In this document: positions 1 to 7,820 of the stretch, in pieces | Position numbering within the stretch: position 1 is the stretch's first letter | Layout: every line of letters starts with the position of its first letter | Source: Polyangia bacterium | Lineage (GTDB): Bacteria > Myxococcota_A > Polyangia > Nannocystales > Nannocystaceae | DNA: 64,000 nucleotides | Assembly (NCBI GenBank): GCA_030424595.1 | Contig: JAUHWG010000009.1 | Coordinates: 186,001 to 250,000, forward strand | Direction: 5' to 3' | The notes under the pieces: generated by a model | What the model was told of the DNA's origin: nothing | Databases searched by the model: none | Seen by the model: only the letters and a program-made list of their open reading frames with translations | Program-made: the position numbers and the translations under genes

Positions 1-500
1 TGGGGGTCGACCCCGAGGATCTGCGAGAGGTCCGCGGAGCGCCGGGGGGCGGCCGCGGCCGCGGGGCTGTTCCACTCCTTCGGCTTGCCCTTGCGGCCCT
101 TGTAGATGAAGTAGACGATCGCGGCGATGAGCAGCGGGAAGCCGATCGCCGGGTAGTGGATGCAGAGGCGGATCAGGAGGAAGAAGAGCTCCGCCTCGCC
201 GCCGCCGCCGCCGCCTGACGAGCCGCCGCCGCCACCCCCTCCGGAGTAGCTCTGACCGCCGCCGGGGCGAGCCTCCGCGTCGACGGCGACGAGCGCCAAT
301 GCGACGAGAACGACGCCTGCGAGGAGGCGGCGTCGACGGCTCGCAACACTGCGAGGGTGCTCGCGGGGGCGCTCCTCGAGGTGGCCGTGCCGATGACCGT
401 CTTGAGCGTCGTGACGATGCTGATGATGGTGACCACAGGCGCAGCCGGCCGCGGCCTCGGACTCTCGCCCGGACGTCAGAGGATCGGTCCTGGAGGTCAT
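1..500 (-). CDS. TIM44-like domain membrane protein, N-terminal part (3' end outside window)
   Basis: Read on the minus strand from the ATG at 500-498, which overlaps the TGA of the upstream TPM-domain gene (ATGA overlap), so the two are probably translationally coupled. It runs open through base 1, giving about 166 residues. Residues 24-48 are histidine-rich (nine His). A basic stretch (RRRR) is followed by a hydrophobic segment at about 59-73, then a Gly/Ser-rich linker (about 80-101) and a second hydrophobic helix (about 105-133) ending in basic residues. This layout (signal/anchor, glycine linker, second helix) is that of bacterial TIM44-like inner-membrane proteins, often found beside TPM-domain genes in myxobacteria; the conserved C-terminal domain lies outside the window, so the family call is partly inference. 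No other in-frame start is seen downstream of 500 before the hydrophobic segment. Confidence 0.6.
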   Translation of the reverse strand, partial: MTSRTDPLTSGRESEAAAGCACGHHHQHRHDAQDGHRHGHLEERPREHPRSVASRRRRLLAGVVLVALALVAVDAEARPGGGQSYSGGGGGGGSSGGGGGGEAELFFLLIRLCIHYPAIGFPLLIAAIVYFIYKGRKGKPKEWNSPAAAAAPRRSADLSQILGVDP

Positions 501-1120
501 AGATAAACCTCGTCGGGGAGCTCGTTGATGTCGTCGTCAGCGACCGGCAGGTAGGGCTCGAGGATGTCGCCCAAGGCGCTGATCTCAGCGGCGATCGCCG
601 CCGCGTCGGCGCCGACCGTGACACGCTCGGCGATCTTGGCGATCGCGGAGTGCCAACGGTCGTGGGGGACGACGGTGACGATCCCGCGGTCGCCGATCAC
701 CGCGGCGGTCTCCTCCAGGAGGGAGACGTAGACGAGGATCCCGGTGCGATCGGCGGTCAGGTGGACGCCGCGCTCAAAGAACGCGGCGTGGGCGGCGGAC
801 TCCACCCAGCGGTGGCGGAGCTTGTTCGGGGTGAGGGCGCGACGCAGCCGAGGTGAGCGCGACGAGAGCCAGCCCGCGGCCGCGCCGGCGACCAGCGGGT
901 CGATGACAAACCAGTGAATCCCGAACTCGAAGTGGGAGAAGAGGAGAAAGGCGAGGGCGAGGACCGCGACGACGCCGCTGACGATCAGATCGGCGTGCAG
1001 GTAGAAGCCGGAGCGGGCGCGGACGGTGACGACCACCTCCGCCGAGGAGCGCCCTTCGACCGCCTTGATCGCCGTTGTCAGGGCGGCCTTGCCGGCCTCG
1101 TCGACCAGGGACGAAGACAT
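497..1120 (-). CDS. TPM-domain (YgcG-like) inner-membrane protein
   Basis: A 207-residue protein. Residues 5-35 look like the first strand/helix of a TPM domain (the AEVVVTVR segment), followed by two hydrophobic helices at about 44-61 and 69-86, then the second half of the TPM fold (GILVYVSLLEETAAVIGD, then a VPHDRW helix). The family is known for TPM/YgcG-type proteins of uncertain biochemical role; some plant members are phosphatases or photosystem II assembly factors. The start chosen is the ATG at 1120 rather than an in-frame start at 1189, because a -10-like box (TATCGT, 1133-1128) sits 7 nt upstream and the extra 23 residues look like non-coding sequence. The gene overlaps the next gene by ATGA, suggesting a two-gene operon. 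Confidence 0.75.
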   Translation of the reverse strand: MSSSLVDEAGKAALTTAIKAVEGRSSAEVVVTVRARSGFYLHADLIVSGVVAVLALAFLLFSHFEFGIHWFVIDPLVAGAAAGWLSSRSPRLRRALTPNKLRHRWVESAAHAAFFERGVHLTADRTGILVYVSLLEETAAVIGDRGIVTVVPHDRWHSAIAKIAERVTVGADAAAIAAEISALGDILEPYLPVADDDINELPDEVYL

Positions 1121-1578
1121 CGTCGCGACGATAGCGCATTCTCCTGGCCGCTGGCGCCGCTTCCCGAGGCGCCGGGAGAAAGGCTCCAAGCTCCGCGTCG
1201 CGCGGTCCGGGGCTCGATCGTGCGCGGGTACGGGCGCCTTTGCCGGGTCGCTGCGGGCGGCCCGTCGAGAGCCAAGGGTAAGCCAGGTCTCGGCCGTCCG
1301 CGGTCATCAGCGGTGCTCGCCGCACGGGCAGGCCTGCAGCCTGCGGGATCTGCCGTCCTGCGCGGGACCTGCAGAGGAGCCTGCGGCTGGTCCCGTTGGC
1401 GAGCGGTCGGAGGCGGGCGTGTCGGGGCTTGTAGGCCCGATCGTCTGGGGGAGCGGGACCCTGGTCAGGCGTTCGCCTCGAGGTCGCTCCAGCGTCTCGT
1501 CCGCGCCGGGCGGAGGCGCCTCGCCTGGCCGCTTCGGCGTCGCTCGCCGCTGGCACAGGGCTTGCTCTTGAAGCAGGC
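1121..1578. other. Intergenic region between divergent genes
   Basis: 458 bp between the TPM gene (leftward) and the unrecognised gene starting at 1579 (rightward). It carries the -10 box at 1128-1133 and, around 1325-1395, five dispersed CCTGC pentamers that create several short palindromes. Long open frames cross it in several phases, but none has a plausible start or a recognisable product; I see no gene. Confidence 0.5.
1128..1133 (-). promoter_or_regulatory. Candidate -10 box of the TPM/TIM44 operon
   Basis: TATCGT on the minus strand ends 7 nt before the ATG at 1120. A transcription start 6-7 nt downstream would give a leaderless or nearly leaderless message. No clear -35 hexamer is seen. 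Confidence 0.4.
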
Positions 1579-2601
1579 ATGCCTTACCCGAACGACCCGC
1601 AGCTCCCCCTCGTCCGCAACACCGGTCGCGCGATCGACCGGATCTACGGCCGCTTCGTCGCCGCGCTCCCCGGGGCGCTGCAGGAGGTGGCGATCCGCTT
1701 GCCTGAGCGCCTCGGGCTGACGACGAACGACGAGCTGCCGTGGAGCGAGGCGTTTGATCACCCCGAGCTGCTCCGGGTGCCGGAGCTCATCGCCGCGAGC
1801 GACCGCTTGACGATCTCCCGCGAGCTCTCCGAGGCGGCCGCAGCGGCCCACCTCTTCGGGATGATCGGCGCCCTCGGGGTCGACGCGATCACCTCGCGCC
1901 GCGTCGATCAGGACGCCGAGGTCGTCGCCGTGATCTACGAGGTCCACCGCGCGCGGGACCGGGCCTACGCCCGCCTGAGCGGCGGCCCCGAGGCGGCCGT
2001 CGACTACTCGATGGCGGAGGCGCTGAGCCGCGAGGCGGTCCGCGACGAGGCGCTCGTCTTCGCCGGCGAGCAGGAGGCGAGCCCGGAGCGGATCCGGATG
2101 TTCCTCCTCAAGCGCCACGCCCATGTCTTCCCCGCGGCCCTCGCCGCGGCCCACGCGGGGGGCTGGTCGACCGCCGACATCTCGCGCCTGGAGCTCGTCA
2201 TCGGCGGGGTGCTCCTCGGCCTCAAGCTCCGCGAGAAGGTCGGGCGGTGGATCGAGGAGCATGGTCGGGGGGCCTCCTGGGCGGTGGCGATCCTCGCCCA
2301 CGGCCACGGCCCGGCGCTCGCCCGGAGCTCGCTGAGCGAGCTCGCCGGTCATCTCGAGGTCGCCGGCGTGCTCACCGAGCTCCTGCAGATGTCGAGCCGG
2401 GCCTTCGCCAACGCCGCTCGCTCCGCCCGCGAGCTCGGAGTCGACGGTCTCGCCCGCTGGGCCCGCGAGCAGTCGCGGAGGACCTCGGGCCTCGCGCTCT
2501 TCGAGTCGGTCGAGCCCGGCTACACCGTCCAGTGGGAGCTCGATCGCCGCGACCGGCGGACGAGCGAGCATCTTCAAGGAGAACTCGCCGCGGCGTCCTG
2601 A
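1579..2601 (+). CDS. Uncharacterised mostly helical protein, 340 aa
   Basis: I do not recognise this family with confidence. It has no signal peptide or membrane segment and looks cytoplasmic and almost wholly alpha-helical, with alternating Ala/Leu/Arg/Glu helices. Positions about 80-200 (SEAAAAAHLFGMIGALGVD, then EVHRARDRAYARL) and 205-240 loosely recall all-helical enzymes such as isoprenoid-synthase-like folds, but no DDxxD motif is present. The ATG at 1579 is the first start of a frame with good third-position GC bias. The stop lies 4 bp before the GGCTC array. Coding confidence is good; function unknown. Confidence 0.7.
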   Translation: MPYPNDPQLPLVRNTGRAIDRIYGRFVAALPGALQEVAIRLPERLGLTTNDELPWSEAFDHPELLRVPELIAASDRLTISRELSEAAAAAHLFGMIGALGVDAITSRRVDQDAEVVAVIYEVHRARDRAYARLSGGPEAAVDYSMAEALSREAVRDEALVFAGEQEASPERIRMFLLKRHAHVFPAALAAAHAGGWSTADISRLELVIGGVLLGLKLREKVGRWIEEHGRGASWAVAILAHGHGPALARSSLSELAGHLEVAGVLTELLQMSSRAFANAARSARELGVDGLARWAREQSRRTSGLALFESVEPGYTVQWELDRRDRRTSEHLQGELAAAS

Positions 2602-2605
2602 CGCC

Positions 2606-2765
2606 GGCTCGGCTCGGCTCGGCTCGGCTCGGCTCGGCTCGGCTCGGCTCGGCTCGGCTCGGCTCGGCTCGGCTCGGCTCGGCTCGGCTCGGCTCGGCTC
2701 GGTTCGGCTCGGCTCGGCTCGGCTCGGCTCGGCTCGGCTCGGCTCGGCTCGGCTCGGCTCGGCTC
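2606..2765. repeat. Pentanucleotide tandem array, 32 x GGCTC
   Basis: Thirty-two head-to-tail GGCTC units (160 bp); only unit 20 (2701-2705) differs, reading GGTTC. Because the period is 5, every frame on both strands stays open, reading Ala-Arg-Leu-Gly-Ser on the plus strand and Ala-Glu-Pro-Ser-Arg on the minus strand. It lies between the stop of the gene ending at 2601 and the stop of the convergent Omp85 gene at 2798, so it is probably untranslated 3' sequence. Confidence 0.98.
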
Positions 2766-2781
2766 TTCCTATGTGGAGCCG
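2760..2781. terminator. Inverted repeat joining the GGCTC array to GAGCCG
   Basis: The last array unit with its preceding C (CGGCTC, 2760-2765) is complementary to GAGCCG (2776-2781), with a 10-nt loop. It sits at a convergent gene junction where a bidirectional terminator would be expected. There is no T-tract, so terminator activity is inference. Confidence 0.35.
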
Positions 2782-2797
2782 CGCCGGATCCCTCCGC

Positions 2798-4432
2798 CTA
2801 GAAGATGTGGCCGATGTCGATGTAGATCCCAAAATTCTCCTCGGTCGGCGAGTAGGAGGGATCCACCCGAACAATAAACGTCTCGCCCCAGCGCACGCGG
2901 AGTCCGCCGCCGACGCCGACCGCCAGGCCCCCGCCGTCGACGCTGCGGCCGGCGATCTCGGTCCGGCGGACGTCGGCCCAGACCCGCCCGCTGTCGACGA
3001 AGGCGATCGCGCCGATGACAAAGCGCTGGTTTTTGATCCGGAAGGGGAGGAACTCCGAGCGCAGCTCGACGTTGGAGACGAACTTGCGCTTGCCGCTAAA
3101 GCGCTGGCGCGGGACCCCGCGGACGCTCCAGGAGCCGCCAGGGCCGTCGCGGCTGAGGAGCGCGCCGAAGCGGGTCAGCTCCCAGACCGGGACATTGCCG
3201 ACCATCACGTCGCCGACCGCTCGAGTCGCGAGAACCAGGTAGGAGCCGACCAGCGAGCGGTACCAGCTGGTGTTGAGGGTGAAGCCGGCGTGATAGAGCT
3301 TGTCGTCGACGCCGGGCGAGATCCGGGTCGAGAGCTCCGTAAAGGTCCCGCGGGTCGGCGCGAACTCGTGGTCGCGGGTGTCCCAGATGAGCCCGAGGTT
3401 CAGGCGGAGGAGCGCGTGGTCGTCGGTGCCGTTGAGCAGGCGATCGAGGGTCCGGCCGTCGGGGGTGTCGGCCTTCGCGGCCTCGATGTCCTCGCTCAGC
3501 TTCGACCCCGGGTAGGGGCGCATCACGTTGTAGGAAAAATAGGTGCCGACGAAGAACTCGAGGCGGCGACGGTGGGCCTCGATCGAGCCGTCCCAGGCGC
3601 GGATCCTCGCGTTGGCGGTGAAGCCGGGGAAGATCCGATCGTACTGGTGGTAGCGCCTGGCCGCGCTGAACTCTTCGTTTTGGGTGTCGGGGTCGAAGTT
3701 CTCCCAGGGGCGGAGGTTCTCGCTGCCGTTGCCGATCCCGTAGTAGCCGGTGGTCGCGAACTTGCGAAAGCCGAGGTCGGCGTTGATCCGCAGGCGGTTC
3801 TCCAGGAGCCCGGGGACGTCGATCTGGAGGTAGTCCTCGTGGTAGGGGAGCTCGACCCCGCCGCCGGGCGCCTTCTTGGCGGTGGCGTAGAGGAGCATCT
3901 GGATCCGCCAGCGGTAGGGGTTGTAGCCGGGCTTGAACTTGGCGAGGGAGGCGATCACGCCGAAGCCGACGCCGAGGTCGCTGTCGTAGTTGGTCGCCGG
4001 GAGGCCGCCGAACTCGAGGCGCTCGGGCGGCTTCTCCTTGGCGGCCTTGCGCGGCTCGCCAGCCTTCTTGGCCCGCTTGGCCTCTTTGCGCTCGGCGGCG
4101 CGGCGCTCCCGCTTCTCTTTGCGGGTGAGGGGCGGGCTGTCGGGCCCCTCCACCGCGTCGGGGTCGGGGTCGCAGGCGAGCTTGTCGTCCGCGGGCATCG
4201 GCTCGTCCGGGGCCTCTGCCTCTGCTGCACGGTCGGAGGGCGCTGCGTTTGTGTTCTCAGTGGTCTCAGTGTTCTCAGTGTTCTCAGTGGTCTGTGTGTT
4301 CTCGGTGTTCGCCGCGCTCGCGTCGTGCGGCGCCGCGAGACCTGCGAGGCCGAGGCCCAGCGCGAGCGCGGCTGCGAGCGTCGGCGAGCTCGGCGCTCGT
4401 CGACGGCGATCGCGTCGAACCAGTCCAACCAT
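2798..4432 (-). CDS. Omp85/BamA-superfamily outer-membrane beta-barrel protein
   Basis: A 544-residue protein from the ATG at 4432, with a basic n-region, an Ala/Leu/Gly hydrophobic core and a cleavage site near ASA at about residue 40. The mature N-terminus begins with a Thr/Asn/Glu-rich ENT/ETT repeat of about 20 residues, then an acidic stretch and a strongly basic Lys/Arg/Glu helix (about 100-140). The rest is an alternating beta-strand barrel of surface-antigen (D15) type: the SVRG motif at about residues 430-433 matches the conserved VRGF-type lid-loop motif, and the chain ends in aromatic Phe. No POTRA domains are visible, so it may be a stand-alone barrel of the kind paired with lipid or patatin-like partners. 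A GTG start at 4471 is possible but would lengthen the signal peptide. Confidence 0.75.
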   Translation of the reverse strand: MVGLVRRDRRRRAPSSPTLAAALALGLGLAGLAAPHDASAANTENTQTTENTENTETTENTNAAPSDRAAEAEAPDEPMPADDKLACDPDPDAVEGPDSPPLTRKEKRERRAAERKEAKRAKKAGEPRKAAKEKPPERLEFGGLPATNYDSDLGVGFGVIASLAKFKPGYNPYRWRIQMLLYATAKKAPGGGVELPYHEDYLQIDVPGLLENRLRINADLGFRKFATTGYYGIGNGSENLRPWENFDPDTQNEEFSAARRYHQYDRIFPGFTANARIRAWDGSIEAHRRRLEFFVGTYFSYNVMRPYPGSKLSEDIEAAKADTPDGRTLDRLLNGTDDHALLRLNLGLIWDTRDHEFAPTRGTFTELSTRISPGVDDKLYHAGFTLNTSWYRSLVGSYLVLATRAVGDVMVGNVPVWELTRFGALLSRDGPGGSWSVRGVPRQRFSGKRKFVSNVELRSEFLPFRIKNQRFVIGAIAFVDSGRVWADVRRTEIAGRSVDGGGLAVGVGGGLRVRWGETFIVRVDPSYSPTEENFGIYIDIGHIF

Positions 4433-4622
4433 GGGAGCGCAGGGACGACGCGAAGACACGGGGTCGGTCACAGTCCCCGTTTTCGTACGGCGGTGATGAT
4501 CCTGACAAGGGAAAGGGGCGGCCGGCCTTCAGCGGTGACCTCTGCGCCGGCGTCGACCAGCGTCGACTAGCGTCGACAAGAATCGCCACAGGGCCGGTCT
4601 GTGCGGTACAAGAGGGACTTCT

Positions 4623-6005
4623 ATGGCCCGTACGCCATCTCGTCGCCGCGCCCCGAGGCTCTTCTTCGCGCCTCGATCGCTCCTCAGCGCTGGCCGTAGC
4701 GGTCTCTCTGTAGGTCTCTTGACCGGGCTGGTCGGGCTGGTCGGGCTCGGGCTCAGCTCCGGCGGCTGCGGCTCTGCGGCCGCGACCGAGGAGCCGACGC
4801 CGGTCGTGCTCGAGGGGGCGCCGTCCTTCGAGGTCCGGACCGCCCGCGAGTGGCCGACCGCAGGTTGGCCGTCGGCGACCCCCGCCGAGGTCGGCCTCGA
4901 CCCGGCCGCGATCGCGACCCTGGAGGACTACCTCTTCGCCCGCAACGGCGACGACGTCGACCGCCGCGGGCAGCGGACCAACGCCTTCGTCCTGATCAAG
5001 GACGGCAAGCTGGTCGCCGAGCGCTACGCCCGGGGCTACAGCGCCGATACGGCGATGCTCACCTGGTCGGTCTCGAAGAGCATCGCCAACACGATCGTCG
5101 GCTGCGCGGTCCATGAGGGCCTGCTGTGCCTCAACGACACCATCGGCCAGCACTATCCGCCGGCGGTCGACGGCGGCGTCGGCTCGGTGCGGGTCACCGA
5201 CCTCCTGCAGATGAGCTCGGGGATCGACTGGAGCGAGACCTACGAGACCTCGCCGGTCTTCTCGTCGGTGATGGGCATGCTCTACACCCGCGGGCGCGCG
5301 GACATGGCCGCCTTCGTCGCGAGCCGCGGTCTCGCGGCGGATCCCGGCACCCGCTGGAGCTACTCCTCTGGGGACACGACCCTGCTCATGGGGGTGCTGC
5401 GGACGATCCTCGGCGACGAGCGCAACGCCGACTACCCCTGGGTCGCCCTCTTCGATCGGATCGGCATGAAGACCGCGGTGCTCGAGCGCGACGCCGCCGG
5501 GACCTTCGTCGGCTCCTCCTACCTCTACGCCAGCGCCCGCGATCTCGCGAAGTGGGGGATGCTGCTCCTCGCCGACGGCGTCTGGGAGGGGGAGCGGTTG
5601 CTCCCGGAGGGCTGGGTCCGCTACACCCTGACGATGGCGCCGGCCTACTACAACACGGAGCTGACCCCGGGGACCGTCGATGACAACCCGGGCGCGCAGG
5701 TCTACCTAAACCACGGCGATCCGGCCCGCGACGTGCCGCCGCCCTGGCCGGCCGCGCCGGCCGACACCTTCGCGGCCCAGGGGCACTGGGGCAAGTCGAT
5801 CTTCGTCTTCCCGAGCCTCGACATGATCGCCGTCCGGCTGGGCGACGATCGGATCTACGCCTGCGACATCCCCGGCCACGACGACAAGTGCGAGCCGGAT
5901 CCGGCGAAGGCCTACTCGAAGAACCACTACCTAGGGCTGCTGATGGCGGCGGTCCCGGGGGCGGTCGGGGTCGGGACGACGCCGGTCGCGAAGGGAGGGG
6001 AGTGA
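4623..6005 (+). CDS. Serine hydrolase of the class C beta-lactamase-like superfamily, putative lipoprotein
   Basis: A 460-residue protein. Residues 1-48 form a long basic/hydrophobic signal with a GGC lipobox-like site at Cys49, although Ser at -3 makes it weak. The catalytic SxxK motif is S149-V-S-K152, followed by a YSS motif at 247-249 in place of the usual YxN, and an HWG motif at 388-390 near the KTG-box position. This set is typical of NylB/EstB-type serine hydrolases (beta-lactamase-related esterases and amidases) rather than true beta-lactamases; the substrate cannot be told. It is followed after 4 nt by a small membrane protein that is almost certainly cotranscribed. Confidence 0.85.
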   Translation: MARTPSRRRAPRLFFAPRSLLSAGRSGLSVGLLTGLVGLVGLGLSSGGCGSAAATEEPTPVVLEGAPSFEVRTAREWPTAGWPSATPAEVGLDPAAIATLEDYLFARNGDDVDRRGQRTNAFVLIKDGKLVAERYARGYSADTAMLTWSVSKSIANTIVGCAVHEGLLCLNDTIGQHYPPAVDGGVGSVRVTDLLQMSSGIDWSETYETSPVFSSVMGMLYTRGRADMAAFVASRGLAADPGTRWSYSSGDTTLLMGVLRTILGDERNADYPWVALFDRIGMKTAVLERDAAGTFVGSSYLYASARDLAKWGMLLLADGVWEGERLLPEGWVRYTLTMAPAYYNTELTPGTVDDNPGAQVYLNHGDPARDVPPPWPAAPADTFAAQGHWGKSIFVFPSLDMIAVRLGDDRIYACDIPGHDDKCEPDPAKAYSKNHYLGLLMAAVPGAVGVGTTPVAKGGE

Positions 6006-6009
6006 GGCG

Positions 6010-6327
6010 ATGCGGAAGGTGCTCAAGATCGTCGGAATCGTCGTCGGCCTCGTCCTCGCGGCGGCGGCGACCTTCCTCCTGCTCAATTGGGGGGCGCTCT
6101 CGTCCTTCCCGGCGCTGCCCTCCTCCTACGAGGCCAAGGAGCTGTGCTCTTGCCTCTTCGTCGAGGGGCGGACCCAGGGGGAGTGCGAGGCGTTTATCCG
6201 CCAGGACGTCGTCGGCATCGACGGCCGCGACTTCGACGTCGACAACAGGCGGGTGACGGTGCGGGCGCTCTGGTCGGAGAACAGCGCCCACTACGTCTCG
6301 CGGCGCCACGGCTGCGTGCTCGACTAG
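6010..6327 (+). CDS. Small membrane protein paired with the serine hydrolase
   Basis: A 105-residue protein starting 4 nt after the serine hydrolase stop. It has one N-terminal transmembrane helix (about 7-27) and a soluble domain with the motif AKELCSCLFVEGR (about 42-54) and a last Cys near the C-terminus. From memory, a similar AKxxCSxxFVSGR segment is found at the N-terminus of many longer serine hydrolases, so this may be a separately encoded version of that domain; that is inference. The short spacing and shared context argue for joint function in the envelope. Confidence 0.7.
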   Translation: MRKVLKIVGIVVGLVLAAAATFLLLNWGALSSFPALPSSYEAKELCSCLFVEGRTQGECEAFIRQDVVGIDGRDFDVDNRRVTVRALWSENSAHYVSRRHGCVLD

Positions 6328-6644
6328 GCCCGCCGCGACGCCGCTCTCGGCGAGGCCTGGAGAGCGGGTCCTGGGCTCGCGCGCTGCCTTCGTCGCCCGC
6401 TCGCGCCTGAGGGGACCCGCCGGTCTGGTCTGCTTGGGTCTTGGCAGGGCAGGGCAGGGCAGGGCAGGTCTGGTCCGCATGCCTCCTCGCCCTAGCGCCA
6501 CGCAAGATGCCGCGTGGCCTGTCGCTCGGGGCTCGGGCTGAGCGCTCGACGGGGCCGGCCAAGACGGTGCAGGATGGGCCTCGCGTCCCGCCTTCACAGC
6601 GCCCGAGCGAGCGCTCGAGCCGGCGGGCCCAGGAGTCTCTCTTG
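6328..6644. other. Intergenic region with a short pentanucleotide repeat
   Basis: 317 bp between the small membrane protein and the oxidoreductase. It contains five GGCAG units (6443-6467), flanked by two copies of GGTCTGGTC (6422-6430 and 6467-6475). The open frame that crosses it lacks a credible product. No clear promoter or terminator was recognised. Confidence 0.5.
6443..6467. repeat. Five GGCAG tandem units flanked by a 9-bp direct repeat
   Basis: GGCAG repeated five times, bounded by GGTCTGGTC at 6422-6430 and again at 6467-6475. It is the same unit length and the same kind of intergenic site as the GGCTC array at 2606. Confidence 0.9.
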
Positions 6645-7673
6645 ATGCTACCCACGACAACCCGCGCCTACGAAGTTCAGGGCTCCTTCGGCCTCGACAA
6701 CCTGATCCAGACCGAGCGTCCGCTGGCGGCCCCCGGCCCCGGCGAGGTGCTCCTGCGGATGCGGGCGGTCTCGCTGAACTTCCGCGACCTGATGATGATC
6801 GACGGCCACTACAACCCGCGCCAGCCCCTGCCGCTGGTGCCGCTCTCCGACGGCGTCGGCGAGGTCGTCGCGACCGGCGAGGGGGTCACGGAGTTGACCG
6901 TCGGCGAGCGGGTGATGCCGATCTTCGCCGAGGGCTGGCTCGAGGGGGAGCCCGATCGGCGCAAGCTGGCGACGACCCTCGGAGGCCCGCTGCCGGGGGT
7001 GCTCAGCGAGTACCGGGTCACGCCGGCGGAGTCGGTCGTCCGCGCCCCCGCGCACCTCAGCGACGCCGAGGCGGCGACCCTCCCCTGCGCAGCGGTGACC
7101 GCCTGGAGCGCGCTCATCACCCACGGGATGATCAAGCCCGGCGCTCGGGTGCTGCTCCAGGGCACCGGCGGCGTGTCGATCTTCGCCCTCCAGTTCGCGG
7201 TGCTCGCGGGGGCGGAGGTGCTCATCACCTCCTCCTCCGACGCCAAGCTCGAGCGGGCGCGGGAGCTCGGGGCGGCGCACACGATCAACTACCGCGAGGA
7301 TCCGAATTGGGGGAAGACCGCCCGCGAGTGGGCGGGCGGCGTCGGGGTCGACCATGTCGTCGAGGTCGGCGGCGCCGGGACCCTCGAGAACTCGCTGCGG
7401 GCGGTCCGGCCGGGGGCTTCGATCTCGGTGATCGGCGTGCTCTCCGGGGTCAAGGAGCCGCTCCTGATCACGCCGATCTTGATGCAGCAGATCCGCCTCC
7501 AGGGGATCATCGTCGGCCCGCGCTCGACCTTCGTCGACATGTGCTGGGCGATCGGCAGCCGCGGTCTCCGGCCGGTCGTCGACTCGACCTTCTCCTTTGA
7601 CCAGGTCAAAGAGGCGATCCAGCACATGAAGGCGGGGCGCCACTTCGGCAAGGTCGTGGTCGAGATCGGTTAG
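6645..7673 (+). CDS. MDR-superfamily NAD(P)-dependent zinc-type alcohol dehydrogenase/quinone reductase-like protein
   Basis: A 342-residue medium-chain oxidoreductase. The N-terminal GroES-like domain (about 30-130) includes the DGVGEVVATGEGV segment; the Rossmann nucleotide-binding fold starts with GTGGVSIFALQFA (about 175). The position of the catalytic zinc-ligand Cys near residue 40 is occupied by a DLMMIDG-type sequence, and the four-Cys structural zinc lobe is absent, so it is closer to the zinc-independent quinone-reductase branch despite the usual 'alcohol dehydrogenase' label. The ATG at 6645 was chosen because the 68 residues upstream in frame look non-coding. It appears monocistronic. 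Confidence 0.85.
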   Translation: MLPTTTRAYEVQGSFGLDNLIQTERPLAAPGPGEVLLRMRAVSLNFRDLMMIDGHYNPRQPLPLVPLSDGVGEVVATGEGVTELTVGERVMPIFAEGWLEGEPDRRKLATTLGGPLPGVLSEYRVTPAESVVRAPAHLSDAEAATLPCAAVTAWSALITHGMIKPGARVLLQGTGGVSIFALQFAVLAGAEVLITSSSDAKLERARELGAAHTINYREDPNWGKTAREWAGGVGVDHVVEVGGAGTLENSLRAVRPGASISVIGVLSGVKEPLLITPILMQQIRLQGIIVGPRSTFVDMCWAIGSRGLRPVVDSTFSFDQVKEAIQHMKAGRHFGKVVVEIG

Positions 7674-7820
7674 CTGACTTACGGGCTGGACGGCGCTCTC
7701 GCGGCTGAGTTGAAGACAATGTGAATAGACTTACGGCGATGTCTACGCCGAGGGTCCTGCCCGCGCTCGATCGCCCCTTGTCTGTGCAAGGACCGTCGAG
7801 GTCGTCTACCCTCCCTCCCG

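Noticed and set aside
2247..2801. Open frames through the GGCTC array giving ARLGS or AEPSR pentapeptide repeats
   Set aside because: A period-5 repeat without stops is open in all frames on both strands; the array lies after a stop codon, and no start with a Shine-Dalgarno precedes it.
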